A stretch of DNA of 64,000 nucleotides from the NCBI GenBank assembly GCA_963726785.1, contig CAVSDJ010000002.1, forward strand, positions 62,001 through 126,000, in the 5' to 3' direction. Position 1 is the stretch's first letter. Every line of letters starts with the position of its first letter. Source of the DNA: DATEKX01 sp963726785 (GTDB lineage Bacteria; Acidobacteriota; Blastocatellia; UBA7656). A model generated the notes under the pieces. The model saw only the letters and a program-made list of their open reading frames with translations. It ran no database searches and was not told the origin of the DNA. Positions 17,879 through 27,943 of this stretch are shown here, piece by piece. Made by a program: the position numbers and the translations under genes.

Positions 17879-20020
17879 ATGAAAAAACACTTTTCAATTT
17901 CGATTGCTCTGATTCTTTCTTTGCTCATCTCGACTCAAGCCGGGCAACAAACGCAGCCCGCAGGTCAAGAGCCACCTGCAAAAGAAAAACGAGATGCGAA
18001 AAATGATGTGGTGAAAATCTCTGTCACGCTCGTGCAGGTTGACGTTACAGTTACTGATAAGAAGGGCAAACCCGTGACCGATTTGCGGGCTGAGGACTTC
18101 GAGATTTCTCAGGATAAGCGCCCGCAGCACATCACGAACTTTTCTTACGTTACGACTCAACCTGTTGCCGCCGCCGCTGATGCTGTTGTCGCCAAGCGTG
18201 TTGAAAACAATAATGTGGCCGATGCGCCTGCGCCGCCCGAGCAGCTCAAACCCGAACAGGTGCGGCGCACGATTGCGCTGGTAGTAGATGATCTGACATT
18301 GTCATTCGGGAGCACGGCCTCGGTTCGACAGGCGCTGAAAAAGTACGTAGACCAGCAGATGCAGCCCGGAGATCTGGTGGCGATCATACGAACAGCCGCA
18401 GGGATGGGCGCGCTGCAACAGTTCACAAATGACAAGCGCCAGCTTTATGCGGCAATCGAGCGCGTCAGGTGGAGTCCAACTCGCGGCGGCAATATTTATA
18501 CTTTCGCTCCGGTCACTACCAACTCATCTCAAGCTACAGACAACAGCGTAACTAAAGCGAATCAGGGCATTAGCGGTCTTGAGAGTTATGAACGGAGAAA
18601 TATTGATCTGACCGGTATGTTTTCCTCAGGCCCCGCGACCGACAGCGCTGACACATTTCGTCAGGAAGTCTTTTCGATAGGCACGCTCGGCGCGCTCAGT
18701 TTCATTGTGCGCGGGTTGAAAGAGTTGCCGGGCCGCAAATCCGTCGTCTTGTTTTCGGATGCGCTGAGAATCTACAACCGCGAACAAAGCATCTTTCGCG
18801 TTCAACAAGCGCTCAATAACCTCACAGACCTGGCCAATCGCGCATCGGTAAGTTTTTACACGATAGATGCGCGAGGATTGGAAGTGCTGGGCATGACGGC
18901 GGCTGATGATCTATCAGGCGATCTGGAAGATCAGGTTGCTGACCTCAATCAGAATACAGATTACTCCAGGTTCATCGCCAAAACTCAGACAGGGCTTGCA
19001 GAACGCAGCCGCGAATTCTTTGAAACGCAAGAGGGGCTGCGTCATCTGGCTGACCAGACGGGCGGATTCTTCGTAAAAAATAATAACGACCTGAGCCGAG
19101 GTGTCGAGCGTGCGCTGCGCGATCAGGAAGGCTACTACCTGATCGGCTTTGTGCCCGAAGAATCTACCTTCAAAACTAAGAACGGCAGCCGCGAATTCCA
19201 CGACATCAAAGTGACTGTGAAGCGGCCCGGACTTCGTGTTCGCACCCGCACGGGCTTTTACGGATTGGCCGATGAAGAATCTCGTCCACTTCGCGGAACC
19301 GCCGTGCAGCAATTATTGACGGCGCTGGCTTCTCCGTTCGCCTCAAGCGACATTCGCGTAAGGATGACTTCGCAGTTCGGCTACGACGCAAAGGAAGGCC
19401 ACTTCATGAACGCGCTGCTGCATATTGACGCGCACGACCTGACGTTTGAAGAGACCGTCAACGGCTGGCGCAAAGTGGTATTCGAGATAGCCGCGTTCAC
19501 TTTTGGCGACAACGGGCGCGTAATTGATCAAAGCGACCGCACTTACACAGTCAACATGTCGGACAAGGATTATAAGCGCACTCTCGAATCGGGAATCTTT
19601 TACAGAGTGAACCTGCCGATCAAAAAGCCGGGCGCTTATCAATTGCGAACGGCTGTGCGCGATGGCACATCGAAGAAAATAGGCTCGGCCAATCAATTCA
19701 TAGAAGTGCCGGATGTGAAGAAAGGGCGACTGGCGCTTTCGGGCATGATCGTGCGCGGGGCGAGCGAGCCTTCGGCCAGTTCGCCCGAACCAGTGTCGGT
19801 TACTGAACAGGCGTCCAGCACAAAAGAGGGGAGAGTAGATGAAGTAGACCCGCAAGCGGGACCGGCGGTGCGAAAGTTTCAGCGAGGGCGAGTGATCGAG
19901 TACGGCTACATGATTTACAACGCGCAGACAGAGAAGGCAACGGGCCGTCAGCAGCTAGAGACGCAGTTGCGATTATATCGAGACGGCAAACAGGTGTATG
20001 CGAGCGCGGTCAAGCGCTGA
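17879..20020 (+). CDS. VWFA-related domain protein, secreted, C-terminus shortened by a 1-nt deletion
   Basis: A 713-residue secreted protein. The ATG at 17879 follows GAGGGG and opens a signal peptide (MKKHFSISIALILSLLISTQ); a GTG at 17867 is less likely. An N-terminal strand block 'KISVTLVQVDVTVTDKKG' and 'DLRAEDFEI' precedes a VWA-like domain with 'IALVVDDLTLSF' (a degenerate MIDAS) and 'SVVLFSDAL'. Then come 'YYLIGFVPEES', 'VRTRTGFYG' and a long beta-sandwich tail. Compared with the paralog at 20232-22462, one C is missing near 20015 (CAAGCGCTGA versus CAAGCCGCTGA), creating the stop. The lost tail, about 56 codons, is still intact in the next frame to the TGA at 20188-20190. Confidence 0.85.
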   Translation: MKKHFSISIALILSLLISTQAGQQTQPAGQEPPAKEKRDAKNDVVKISVTLVQVDVTVTDKKGKPVTDLRAEDFEISQDKRPQHITNFSYVTTQPVAAAADAVVAKRVENNNVADAPAPPEQLKPEQVRRTIALVVDDLTLSFGSTASVRQALKKYVDQQMQPGDLVAIIRTAAGMGALQQFTNDKRQLYAAIERVRWSPTRGGNIYTFAPVTTNSSQATDNSVTKANQGISGLESYERRNIDLTGMFSSGPATDSADTFRQEVFSIGTLGALSFIVRGLKELPGRKSVVLFSDALRIYNREQSIFRVQQALNNLTDLANRASVSFYTIDARGLEVLGMTAADDLSGDLEDQVADLNQNTDYSRFIAKTQTGLAERSREFFETQEGLRHLADQTGGFFVKNNNDLSRGVERALRDQEGYYLIGFVPEESTFKTKNGSREFHDIKVTVKRPGLRVRTRTGFYGLADEESRPLRGTAVQQLLTALASPFASSDIRVRMTSQFGYDAKEGHFMNALLHIDAHDLTFEETVNGWRKVVFEIAAFTFGDNGRVIDQSDRTYTVNMSDKDYKRTLESGIFYRVNLPIKKPGAYQLRTAVRDGTSKKIGSANQFIEVPDVKKGRLALSGMIVRGASEPSASSPEPVSVTEQASSTKEGRVDEVDPQAGPAVRKFQRGRVIEYGYMIYNAQTEKATGRQQLETQLRLYRDGKQVYASAVKR

Positions 20021-20190
20021 AGACGGCAACAGAAGCGGAGACGAAGAGGCTGATAGCAGGAGGGAGCTTGAGACTGGGAAGCGATCTGACGCCGGGAGAT
20101 TACATCTTGCAGGTGGTGGTGACAGACAAGCTTGCGAAAGACAAAAAGTATGTGACGATGCAGTGGATTGATTTTGAAATAGTGAAGTGA
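19691..20190 (+). repeat. 500-bp near-identical direct repeat, copy 1
   Basis: Matches 21962-22462 with about four substitutions and one single-base gap by direct reading, roughly 99 percent identity. The 70 nt immediately upstream are about 93 percent identical and the rest of the paralogs is far more diverged. The copies are direct, about 2.27 kb apart. Confidence 0.92.
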
Positions 20191-20231
20191 ATCGGTAATG
20201 AATTGATAATGATATGGCGCGGAGGCCGGGT

Positions 20232-22462
20232 ATGAAAAGATGCCTTTCGCTGATGCTGTTTTTTTCGCTGTCCGTGATAGTTTCAGTTTTTGCGGGGCAG
20301 CAAACGCAGCCTGCTCAAGATAAGAACGCCGCTTCGACAGAGCAAACAAAGCGCGCCTCAAAAAGACAGAGATGAAGTGGTGCGAATCTCTGTCACGCTG
20401 GTGCAGATTGATGCGGTGGTCACGGATGACAAAGGCCGTGAGGTGACAGACCTCAAAGCCGAAGACTTTGAGGTCTAGGAAGATGGTCGCCGCCAGCGCC
20501 TCACTAACTTCAATTACATCGCAGGGCCGAGCGCTTCCGCCCCGCCGACTGCGCCTGCCGATAAAGCTAACAAGAATGCGCCGCCGGTCTCCTGTCAACC
20601 TGCGACGAACAGGTGCGGCGCACGATTGCGCTCGTGGTTGATGATCTGGGGCTTTCTTTGGAGAGCACTGCTGACCTCAGAGATTTATCTGAAAAAATTT
20701 GTGGAACGAACAGATGCAGCGGGGCGATCTGGTGGCGATCATAAGAACCGGCGCAGGGATGGGCGCGTTGCAACAATTCACGGCGGACAAACGCCAGCTT
20801 TATTCGGCAATCGAGCGCGTCAAGTGGAATCCGATGGGGCGCGGCGGCATCTCGGCTTTGGCTCCAGCACCCGACCGGCTCAGGCGCAGGGAGGGCGAGA
20901 GAGGGAGAGGGGAGAAGAGAACGGAGAGAGGAGGGAGAGGAGAGAGGAGCAGCGCCAAGAGAATTGATCAACTGCGCGAAGACATTTTTGCTGTGGGCAC
21001 GCTCGGCGCGCTCAACTTCGTCGTGCGAGGCTTGCGCGATTTGCCGGTAGCAAATCAGTCATACTGTTTTCCGACGGCTTCAGGCTCTTTCGCAGGGACG
21101 GTTTGGGCGAAAGCAACCAGCGCATACTTGAATGTTGCGTCGCCTTCGGATTTAGCCAATGCGCCTCGGTCGTCGTCTACACTGTAGACACGCGCGGGGC
21201 TTCAAACGCTTGCCGCCACGGCTGCTGATTCGAGCAACAATCCTGAAAGAATGACGCGGAAACTCAACGAGGGCGCGACGAATTTTACGACACGCAGGAG
21301 GGCTTAAGTTATCTTGCGAACGGAACGGGCGGCTTGTTCATTCGCAACACTAACGATCTCAATCGCGGCATCACTCGCGCGCTCGAAGATAAAAAAGGGT
21401 ACTACCTTCTAGGTTACGTGCCGGACTCGTCAACCTTAGAGCCGAAAAAGGGATTGCGAAAGTTTCACAAGTTCAGCGTGAAGGTGAAACGGCGCAGGAC
21501 TGAAAGTCGCACGCGCACAGGTTTTTTTGGAATAGCCGATGAAGAAGTCCGACCCGCGCAGCGCACACCTGCGCAGCAGCTTCTGATCCGCGCTCGGTTT
21601 CGCCTTTCGCTTCAGGCGACATTCATCTAAAGCTGACTTCGGTTTTCGGGCACGATGCTAAAGGCTGGCTCGTTCGTGAGTTCGATGCTGCAATAGACGG
21701 AAAAGATTTGACGCTGGAGAGAAGAGGGCGGTTTTCACAAGGGCACCGTCAACATCGCGGCTTTCACTTTCAGCGATAATGGGCGCATCGTTGATCAGAA
21801 GAGTCGCACTTACACGCTTGACATGAACGGACGAACAGGATTATAAGCGCACTCTGGAATAAGGAATCTTTTACAAATTGTACCTGCCGATGAAAAAGCC
21901 GGGCGCTTATAAATTGCGAATGGCTGTGCGCGATGGCGCATCGAAGAAAGTAGGCTCGGCAAATCAATTCATAGAAGTGCCGGATGTGAAGAAAGGGCGA
22001 CTGGCGCTTTCGGGCATGATCGTGCGCGGGGCGAGCGAGCCTTCGGCCAGTTCGCCCGAACCAGTGTCGGTTACTGAACAGGCGTCCAGCACAAAAGAGG
22101 GGAGAGTAGATGAAGTAGACCCGCAAGCGGGACCGGCGGTGCGAAAGTTTCAGCGAGGGCGAGTGATCGAGTACGGCTACATGATTTACAACGCGCAGAC
22201 AGAGAAGGCAACGGGCCGTCAGCAGCTAGAGACGCAGTTGCGATTATATCGAGACGGCAAACAGGTGTTTGCGAGCGCGGTCAAGCCGCTGAAGACGGCA
22301 ACAGAAGCGGAGACGAAGAGGCTGATAGCAGGAGGGAGCTTGAGACTGGGAAGCGATCTGACGCCGGGAGATTACATCTTGCAGGTGGTGGTGACAGACA
22401 AGCTTGCGAAAGACAAAAAGTATGTGACGACGCAGTGGATTGATTTTGAAATCGTGAAATGA
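20232..22462 (+). pseudogene. Decayed tandem paralog of the VWFA protein
   Basis: Homologous along its length to the gene at 17879 but broken many times. ATG 20232 opens a signal peptide (MKRCLSLMLFFSLSVIVSVF) that shifts frame near 20350. 'EDFEV' is followed by an in-frame TAG at 20476-20478 where the family has Tyr. 'EQVRRTIALVVDD' resumes in a third frame, followed by further shifts near 20705, 21050-21200, 21260-21300 and 21600-21870. Recognisable islands are 'MQRGDLVAIIRTGAGMGALQQF', 'GTLGALNFVVRGLRDLP' and 'KKGYYLLGYVPDSS'. The last 501 nt (21962-22462) are open, encode the normal C-terminus, and differ from 19691-20190 at only about five positions. Confidence 0.88.
21962..22462 (+). 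repeat. 500-bp near-identical direct repeat, copy 2
   Basis: Partner of 19691-20190. It retains the C that copy 1 lacks near 20015, so its frame runs to the true C-terminus ending 'WIDFEIVK'. It is the only well-preserved part of the decayed gene. Confidence 0.92.
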
Positions 22463-22485
22463 AGAAGTCGAATAAGTCGTAAATA

Positions 22486-23418
22486 CTATTTCCCAAGCCC
22501 GTCAATCAAAATCAAAGACAGGCGCGACATCATCAGGTAGCCCGCGTTGTCATCAGTCCAATCTATTTCATCCATATCGTCGCAAGTGATAGCCATCGCT
22601 ATTCGACCGCGCTTGCTGTAAATGATTCCGACGTTGCTTCTGAGCCGGTCGAGCGCGCCCGATTTCGTAGCCATATCCACTCCATTCAGCGTTCGCCCGA
22701 TGCCGTCGTGAGATTGTTCGCGCTTCATCAAAGCGATCATCTCTTTCGACGCTTCTTTGCTCACCACTTCGCCGCGTTCCAGCTTTTCAACAATCATCAC
22801 CATCTCGCGCGGCGTGGTCACTCCCAACCCGAACGGCTTAAGCTCGGGGTCGAGGCCAGCCTTGCTTGTGCCGCCGCTTCCTACTTTGCGCAGCAATTTG
22901 GTCTGCTTGAGTCCAAGCTGCTCCATCCGCGCATTCACAGCGTCCGTCGTCAGCACATCAAGCACGAGATTCGTCGCCGTGTTGTCGCTGACGACCATCA
23001 TCAGGTTCACAGCGTCGCGCAAGGTTAGACGCAAGCCGTCACTCAACTCCTGTAGCACGCCCGACCCTTGCACTTTTTTCGCATCGGTCAAAACCACAGT
23101 GTCGCTCCATTTCGCTTTGCCTTCCGTCACGTGCGCGAACGCTTCAATCATGACCGTCACTTTGATCGTGCTTGCAGTGCGAACGCGATTGTCGCCGCCG
23201 AAATCATAAGTTGCGCCGGTGTCGAGATTTTTTGCAAACAGGCTCACCTTGCCTTTGAACTCGGAAACTGCGGCGCGCACTTGTTCGTCGAGCGTCAGAG
23301 CGGTCGAGTTGCGAGCGTCAGAGCGTTTCGTGAAAACATTGAGCGAAATCGAAAACACCAGCGCCGCCAAAAAGATTGTTCGCATCCGTAAAGCTCTGTT
23401 TTTATCGAGATTGTTCAA
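22486..23418 (-). CDS. Class A beta-lactamase-like serine hydrolase with altered omega loop
   Basis: A 310-residue secreted protein of the PBP/beta-lactamase fold. Signature motifs are STIK (S83, K86), SDN (144-146) and KSG (252-254) in correct order and spacing for class A. In the omega loop, where class A enzymes have E166-P-E-L-N170, this protein reads D190-P-E-L-K194, changing both the general base and the Asn. The start is a TTG with GGGAG upstream; an ATG 33 nt further in (MRTIFLAALVFSISL) gives a cleaner signal peptide and is equally likely. It may be a weak beta-lactamase or another serine hydrolase. It is convergent with the decayed VWFA gene. Confidence 0.85.
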   Translation of the reverse strand: MNNLDKNRALRMRTIFLAALVFSISLNVFTKRSDARNSTALTLDEQVRAAVSEFKGKVSLFAKNLDTGATYDFGGDNRVRTASTIKVTVMIEAFAHVTEGKAKWSDTVVLTDAKKVQGSGVLQELSDGLRLTLRDAVNLMMVVSDNTATNLVLDVLTTDAVNARMEQLGLKQTKLLRKVGSGGTSKAGLDPELKPFGLGVTTPREMVMIVEKLERGEVVSKEASKEMIALMKREQSHDGIGRTLNGVDMATKSGALDRLRSNVGIIYSKRGRIAMAITCDDMDEIDWTDDNAGYLMMSRLSLILIDGLGK

Positions 23419-23591
23419 TTCGGTTTACTCCCGTTCGCCGTTAGAAGTTGAATGCTTCGGATTTTATCCGCGCCTGTGGCAACCGGCAAGTTGCTGCGAA
23501 TAATTAATGATTGCTGAATCAATGGATTTCAGACTACTATTCACAAAGCGATGTGATGAAGCAGATGGGCAGTATCGTTCGCATGTAAGCA

Positions 23592-26420
23592 ATGGCAAGC
23601 TCCTCGTTTACTCATATAGGTCGTTACGAAGTCCTCACCAAATTAGGCGTTGGCGGGATGGGCGTGGTCTACAAAGTTCACGACACCGTATTAGATCGCG
23701 CAGTCGCTTTGAAAATCCTGCCGCCCGAACTTGTCGAAGACCATGACCGCGTGCGCAGATTCGTGCAGGAAGCGAAATCTGCTTCGGCGCTCAATCACCC
23801 GCACATCGTCACCATCTACGAAATCGGGCAGGCGATTATTGAAGCCAGCGATGAATCTGTATCCGAAGAAAGCTCTCAACCGTCGAACGGCAATCCGGCA
23901 GCGTCAAAGCGGTCGCCGCGTGAAGTTCATTACATCGCGATGGAATTCATTAATGGCGATACTCTGCGCGCAAAGATCACTCGCGACAATGCAGACTTGA
24001 AGCGATTGCTCGAAATTCTAATTCAAGTCGCTGACGGGTTGGCTAAGGCTCACGCTTTCGGGATAGTGCATCGAGACCTCAAGCCTGAAAACATAATGAT
24101 AACCGAGGACGGTTATGCGAAGGTGTTGGATTTCGGACTGGCTAAATTGATCGAGGTCGAAAAGCCTGCCCGTAGCGGTGACTTGCTCGAAGCCGAAACC
24201 ATGATGATGAGCCGCACGCTGCCGGGCGTCGTTATGGGAACGGTCGGCTATATGTCGCCTGAGCAGGTGCAAGGCAAAGCCATAGACCAGCGTTCTGACA
24301 TCTTTTCATTCGGCTGCATCCTTTACGAAGCGGCGACGGGCCGCAAGCCTTTCGATGGCGATTCGCTCATAGATTCGCTGCACAAGATAGTCTATGCCCA
24401 AGCGCCGCCCATCCGCGACATCAACCCCGGTATACCTGCCGAGCTTCAGCGAATAATTCGCAAATGTTTGTCAAAAAATCCCGACGAGCGATACCAGTCA
24501 ATCAAAGACATCACGATTGATCTGCGCGAAATGCTGAAAGAGTATGATTCGCTGCCGCCTGTGTCGGCCATCTATTCGCAAGCCGCATTACTGGATCATA
24601 CGCTCGCCGCAGGTTCGCAGCCTTCGCCTGCGAGCGGAGCGTCGGGCGCAGTCGCGTCAAACGCAGTTCAACTGTCGCGCCGCCGATGGCTCGCGCCTGT
24701 AGCGTTTGGCCTTGGAGCCATCCTCGTTGCGGCAATCGCGTTTATACTCTTCAAGCTGATCGCCAACAAATCATCGGATGCAACGCTCGCGCTGCCGTTT
24801 CAGACAATGAGAGTCACGCGGCTAACCAGCAACGGCAAGTCGAGCGACGCCGCCATATCGCCAGACGGAAAATACGTGGTTCACGTTTTCAGAGAGGCGG
24901 GAAAACAGAGCATCTGGGTTCGCCAGGTCGCTACTTCGAGCAACGTCGAGATCGTTCCAGCGGCTGAAGTCGAATACAGGGGCACGGCGTTTTCGCCGGA
25001 CGGTAATTTTATCTACTTCATGCAATTCGACAGGGGCCGGTTGATCGGCGTGCTGTATCAAGTCCCTGTGCTGGGCGGCAATCCGAAAAAAATCATAGAG
25101 GACGTGGACAGCCCCATAAGTTTTTCTCCTGACGGCGCGCGATTCGTCTTCATGCGCAACATGCTGAACCCGCGAGAAAGTCGTTTGATTATCGCAAACG
25201 CAGATGGCACAGGCGAGCGGGTGTTGGCTACGCGCACGCCGCCGCACTTTTACGCATCGCCCGCATGGTCGCCCGACGGAAAGGTGATAGCTTGTTCTGC
25301 TGGCGACGGCACTCAGATGAATGTAGTCGAAGTGCGAGTTGAAGATGGAGCCGAAAAAACTATAACGTCAGAAAAATGGCTGGCTGTGGGAAAAATCGGA
25401 TGGCTTGCCGATGGCAAAGAGCTTGCGATAGTCGCCGTAGATCAGATGTCGAGACTGCGACAGATATGGCTTCTTTCTTATCCCAGAGGCGAGTCGCGAA
25501 GAATCACAAACGATTTGAATGATTACACCGAGATGAGCTTGACTGCCGACTCTAAAACGCTCGCCGTCGTGCAATCTGACGCGAGAATGAGTTTATGGGT
25601 TGCGCCAAGAAACGATTCGCATCACGCTCGCCAGATCACTTCCGGCGCGGGCAAGTACAATCAAATCTCGTGGACTCCTGAGGGCAAAATCGTATACGGG
25701 GCCGCCGCTGGCAACTCCGGCGAGATATGGGTAATAGATGCCGATGGGAGCAATCAAAAACAACTGACATCAAATGCAGGAATGAATATACACCCGGCGG
25801 TTTCGCCCGATGGTCGCTACATAATCTTCTCTTCTAACAGAGAAGGCGCTTCAAACTTTTTCAACATCTGGCGAATGAACAGCAACGGCAGCAATCCGAA
25901 GCAACTGACTACAGGGAGCAAAGAGTTTGGATGTTCCGTCACTCCAGATGGCAAATGGATCGTGTATTCGTCCTTGGAAGGTGGTTTAGGAAGGCAGACG
26001 CTTTGGAAAGTTCCGATTGACGGCGGCGACCCGGTTCAACTATCGAGCAAGAACACGGCTTTGCCCGCCGTATCGCCTGACGGCAAACAGGTGGCCTGTA
26101 TTTACTGGGAAGGACAATTAGACTCTCCGTTCGGAATAGGTGTGATTCCAATCGAAGGAGGGCCGCTAACAAAATTCTTCAAGCTGCCGGAAGGCCCCGC
26201 GCGTTGGAATGCTGACGGCAGCGGCTTGACTTACATCAATAATCAAGGCGGGGTTTCAAACATCTGGATGCAGCCGCTCGCGGGCGGCCCTCCAAAGCAG
26301 TTGACCGATTTCAAGTCCGACATGATTTTTCATTTCGATTGGTCGCGCGACGGCAAACAACTGGCGCTCTCGCGAGGCATCTTCACAAGCGACGTAATCC
26401 TGCTCAACAATGTCAAATGA
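23592..26420 (+). CDS. Membrane Ser/Thr protein kinase with periplasmic PD40/WD40-like propeller
   Basis: A 942-residue PknB-type receptor kinase. The kinase domain spans about residues 12-310: glycine loop 'LGVGGMGVVY' (from residue 18), ATP-binding K41 in 'ALKIL', catalytic 'HRDLKPEN' (H160-D162), DFG at 180-182, and 'GTVGYMSPEQ' in the activation region. A Ser/Glu/Pro-rich insertion of about 30 residues (82-112) sits between the N-lobe strands. A transmembrane helix follows at about 367-390. The outer part has repeated 'SPDGKYVVHVF', 'SPDGNFIYFM', 'SPDGRYIIFSSNREG' blades of a TolB-like propeller. It probably senses an external ligand and phosphorylates cytoplasmic targets, which are unknown. 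Confidence 0.93.
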   Translation: MASSSFTHIGRYEVLTKLGVGGMGVVYKVHDTVLDRAVALKILPPELVEDHDRVRRFVQEAKSASALNHPHIVTIYEIGQAIIEASDESVSEESSQPSNGNPAASKRSPREVHYIAMEFINGDTLRAKITRDNADLKRLLEILIQVADGLAKAHAFGIVHRDLKPENIMITEDGYAKVLDFGLAKLIEVEKPARSGDLLEAETMMMSRTLPGVVMGTVGYMSPEQVQGKAIDQRSDIFSFGCILYEAATGRKPFDGDSLIDSLHKIVYAQAPPIRDINPGIPAELQRIIRKCLSKNPDERYQSIKDITIDLREMLKEYDSLPPVSAIYSQAALLDHTLAAGSQPSPASGASGAVASNAVQLSRRRWLAPVAFGLGAILVAAIAFILFKLIANKSSDATLALPFQTMRVTRLTSNGKSSDAAISPDGKYVVHVFREAGKQSIWVRQVATSSNVEIVPAAEVEYRGTAFSPDGNFIYFMQFDRGRLIGVLYQVPVLGGNPKKIIEDVDSPISFSPDGARFVFMRNMLNPRESRLIIANADGTGERVLATRTPPHFYASPAWSPDGKVIACSAGDGTQMNVVEVRVEDGAEKTITSEKWLAVGKIGWLADGKELAIVAVDQMSRLRQIWLLSYPRGESRRITNDLNDYTEMSLTADSKTLAVVQSDARMSLWVAPRNDSHHARQITSGAGKYNQISWTPEGKIVYGAAAGNSGEIWVIDADGSNQKQLTSNAGMNIHPAVSPDGRYIIFSSNREGASNFFNIWRMNSNGSNPKQLTTGSKEFGCSVTPDGKWIVYSSLEGGLGRQTLWKVPIDGGDPVQLSSKNTALPAVSPDGKQVACIYWEGQLDSPFGIGVIPIEGGPLTKFFKLPEGPARWNADGSGLTYINNQGGVSNIWMQPLAGGPPKQLTDFKSDMIFHFDWSRDGKQLALSRGIFTSDVILLNNVK

Positions 26421-26425
26421 CTCTT

Positions 26426-26583
26426 AGCTCCGTAGGAGCGACCTGTCTATAGCAACGCGATACAAAGAAAAATCTGTAGCTCTGTAGGAGCGACCTATTG
26501 ATTCAATAGGTCGCTCCTACAGAGCTACAGAAAGCATTACTAATGTCACTGCTATAGACAGGTCGTCCCTAGCGGGACTGCTG
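26426..26583. repeat. Nested inverted repeat, GTAGGAGCGACCTGTC family (D2)
   Basis: The inner arms 26473-26501 and 26503-26531 form a near-perfect hairpin with a 1-nt loop. The outer arms AGCTCCGTAGGAGCGACC at 26426 and the CTATAGACAGGTCGTCCC side to 26579 pair imperfectly. As in D1, one outer end has the CCCTAGCGGGACT variant, but here on the opposite side, so the element is inverted relative to 14185-14346. It lies between convergent genes. Confidence 0.87.
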
Positions 26584-26617
26584 GAATAGGCTCTCAGAGC
26601 CAGTTTCAAGGTTCATC

Positions 26618-27886
26618 TCACTTAACTGCAGCGATGTCTGTGCGGTAATGCATGCGATCAAATTTGATCTTGCTTATCGCCTCGTATGCTCGCGCCCGCG
26701 CCGATTCGAGCGTAGCGGCTCGCGCCGTCACCCCCAGCACTCGACCGCCCGAAGTGAGAAAGCTGCCTTGTTCGTCGCGCATCGTCCCCGCGTGAAAAAC
26801 GACTACGCCTTCGATTATGTCTGCTTCGAGGAGCCCGTTGATGACTTTGCCCTTTTCGAACTCGCCGGGATAACCGCCCGACGCCGCTACTACGCAGACC
26901 GAAGCGTCCGCGCTCCAATTTATCGAAGACGAAGCGATCTGTCCGTCAACAATCGAGTTGAAGATTTCAACCAGATCGCTATCGAGACGCGCCATAACAA
27001 CTTGCGTTTCAGGGTCGCCAAACCGCACGTTGTATTCGATCACCTTCGGCCCGCTATCCGTAAGCATCAATCCTGTGTAGAGCACACCGCTGAATGGATT
27101 GCCTTCCGCGAGCATGCCTGCGAGCGTAGGCTCGACTATCTCGCGCGTGATGCGCTCAAGCAGCGCGTCGTCAATCAAATCGGGAGCCGAGAATGATCCC
27201 ATGCCGCCCGTGTTCGGCCCTTCATCGCCATTGCCGACGCGCTTGTAATCCTGAGCCGGTACGATCACTTTATAATCGCGCCCATCGGTGAAGATCATCA
27301 GCGATGCTTCGCGCCCGAAGAGACATTCTTCAAGCACGACGCGAGAGCCTGCTTCGCCGAAAACCTTCTCGACCATCATGGCGTTTATCGCTTCGTCGAA
27401 TTCGCCCTGGTCGTATGCGAGGCGAACTCCTTTGCCTGCCGCGAGTCCGTCGGCTTTCACGACTACGGGAAACTTGTATTCGGCTTCCATCGCCGCGCGC
27501 GCTGATTCAGGCGAGTGGCAGGCAGTGAATTGAGCGGTCGGTATCTGGTGGCGAGCCATGAACTGTTTGGCGAAAATCTTGCTGCCTTCGAGTCGCGCAG
27601 CATCCATCGTTGGCCCGATGACTCGAAGTCCTCGCGCTTGTAAGGCTTCGACCGCGCCGACCACGAGCGGCGCTTCGGGGCCTATGACTGTGAGGTCGGC
27701 AGCACTTGATTCGGCGAGATTGGCTAGGCTGCCTGCATCATTTACATCTGCCGGAAAGCAAGTGGCGATTTGAGCGATGCCTGCATTGCCGGGCGCGCAG
27801 TAGAGTTCAGTGGTGTGCGGACTCTGGCGGAGCTTCCAACAAATGGCGTGTTCGCGCCCGCCAGATCCGATTACAAGAATTTTCAT
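26618..27886 (-). CDS. purD: Phosphoribosylamine-glycine ligase (GAR synthetase)
   Basis: A 422-residue ATP-grasp enzyme catalysing the second step of de novo purine synthesis, joining glycine to phosphoribosylamine. The full domain order is present: N-domain 'MKILVIGSGGREHAICWKL' and 'APGNAGIAQIA', 'IGPEAPLVVG', ATP-grasp 'FPVVVKADGLAAGKGV', 'EECLFGREASLMIFTDG', the GAR-synthetase signature 'VIEYNVRFGDPETQVVM', and a C-terminal barrel. Length is normal. No other pur genes are adjacent. Confidence 0.97.
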   Translation of the reverse strand: MKILVIGSGGREHAICWKLRQSPHTTELYCAPGNAGIAQIATCFPADVNDAGSLANLAESSAADLTVIGPEAPLVVGAVEALQARGLRVIGPTMDAARLEGSKIFAKQFMARHQIPTAQFTACHSPESARAAMEAEYKFPVVVKADGLAAGKGVRLAYDQGEFDEAINAMMVEKVFGEAGSRVVLEECLFGREASLMIFTDGRDYKVIVPAQDYKRVGNGDEGPNTGGMGSFSAPDLIDDALLERITREIVEPTLAGMLAEGNPFSGVLYTGLMLTDSGPKVIEYNVRFGDPETQVVMARLDSDLVEIFNSIVDGQIASSSINWSADASVCVVAASGGYPGEFEKGKVINGLLEADIIEGVVVFHAGTMRDEQGSFLTSGGRVLGVTARAATLESARARAYEAISKIKFDRMHYRTDIAAVK

Positions 27887-27943
27887 AGCAAGCGATTTTA
27901 CATTCGACCGTCGCTTGCTGGCAAAGACATAGAAACAGAGAGT

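Noticed and set aside
20290..21630. Separate small genes in the decayed VWFA region
   Set aside because: Each ORF is an in-frame island of the same decayed paralog, collinear with the intact gene at 17879.
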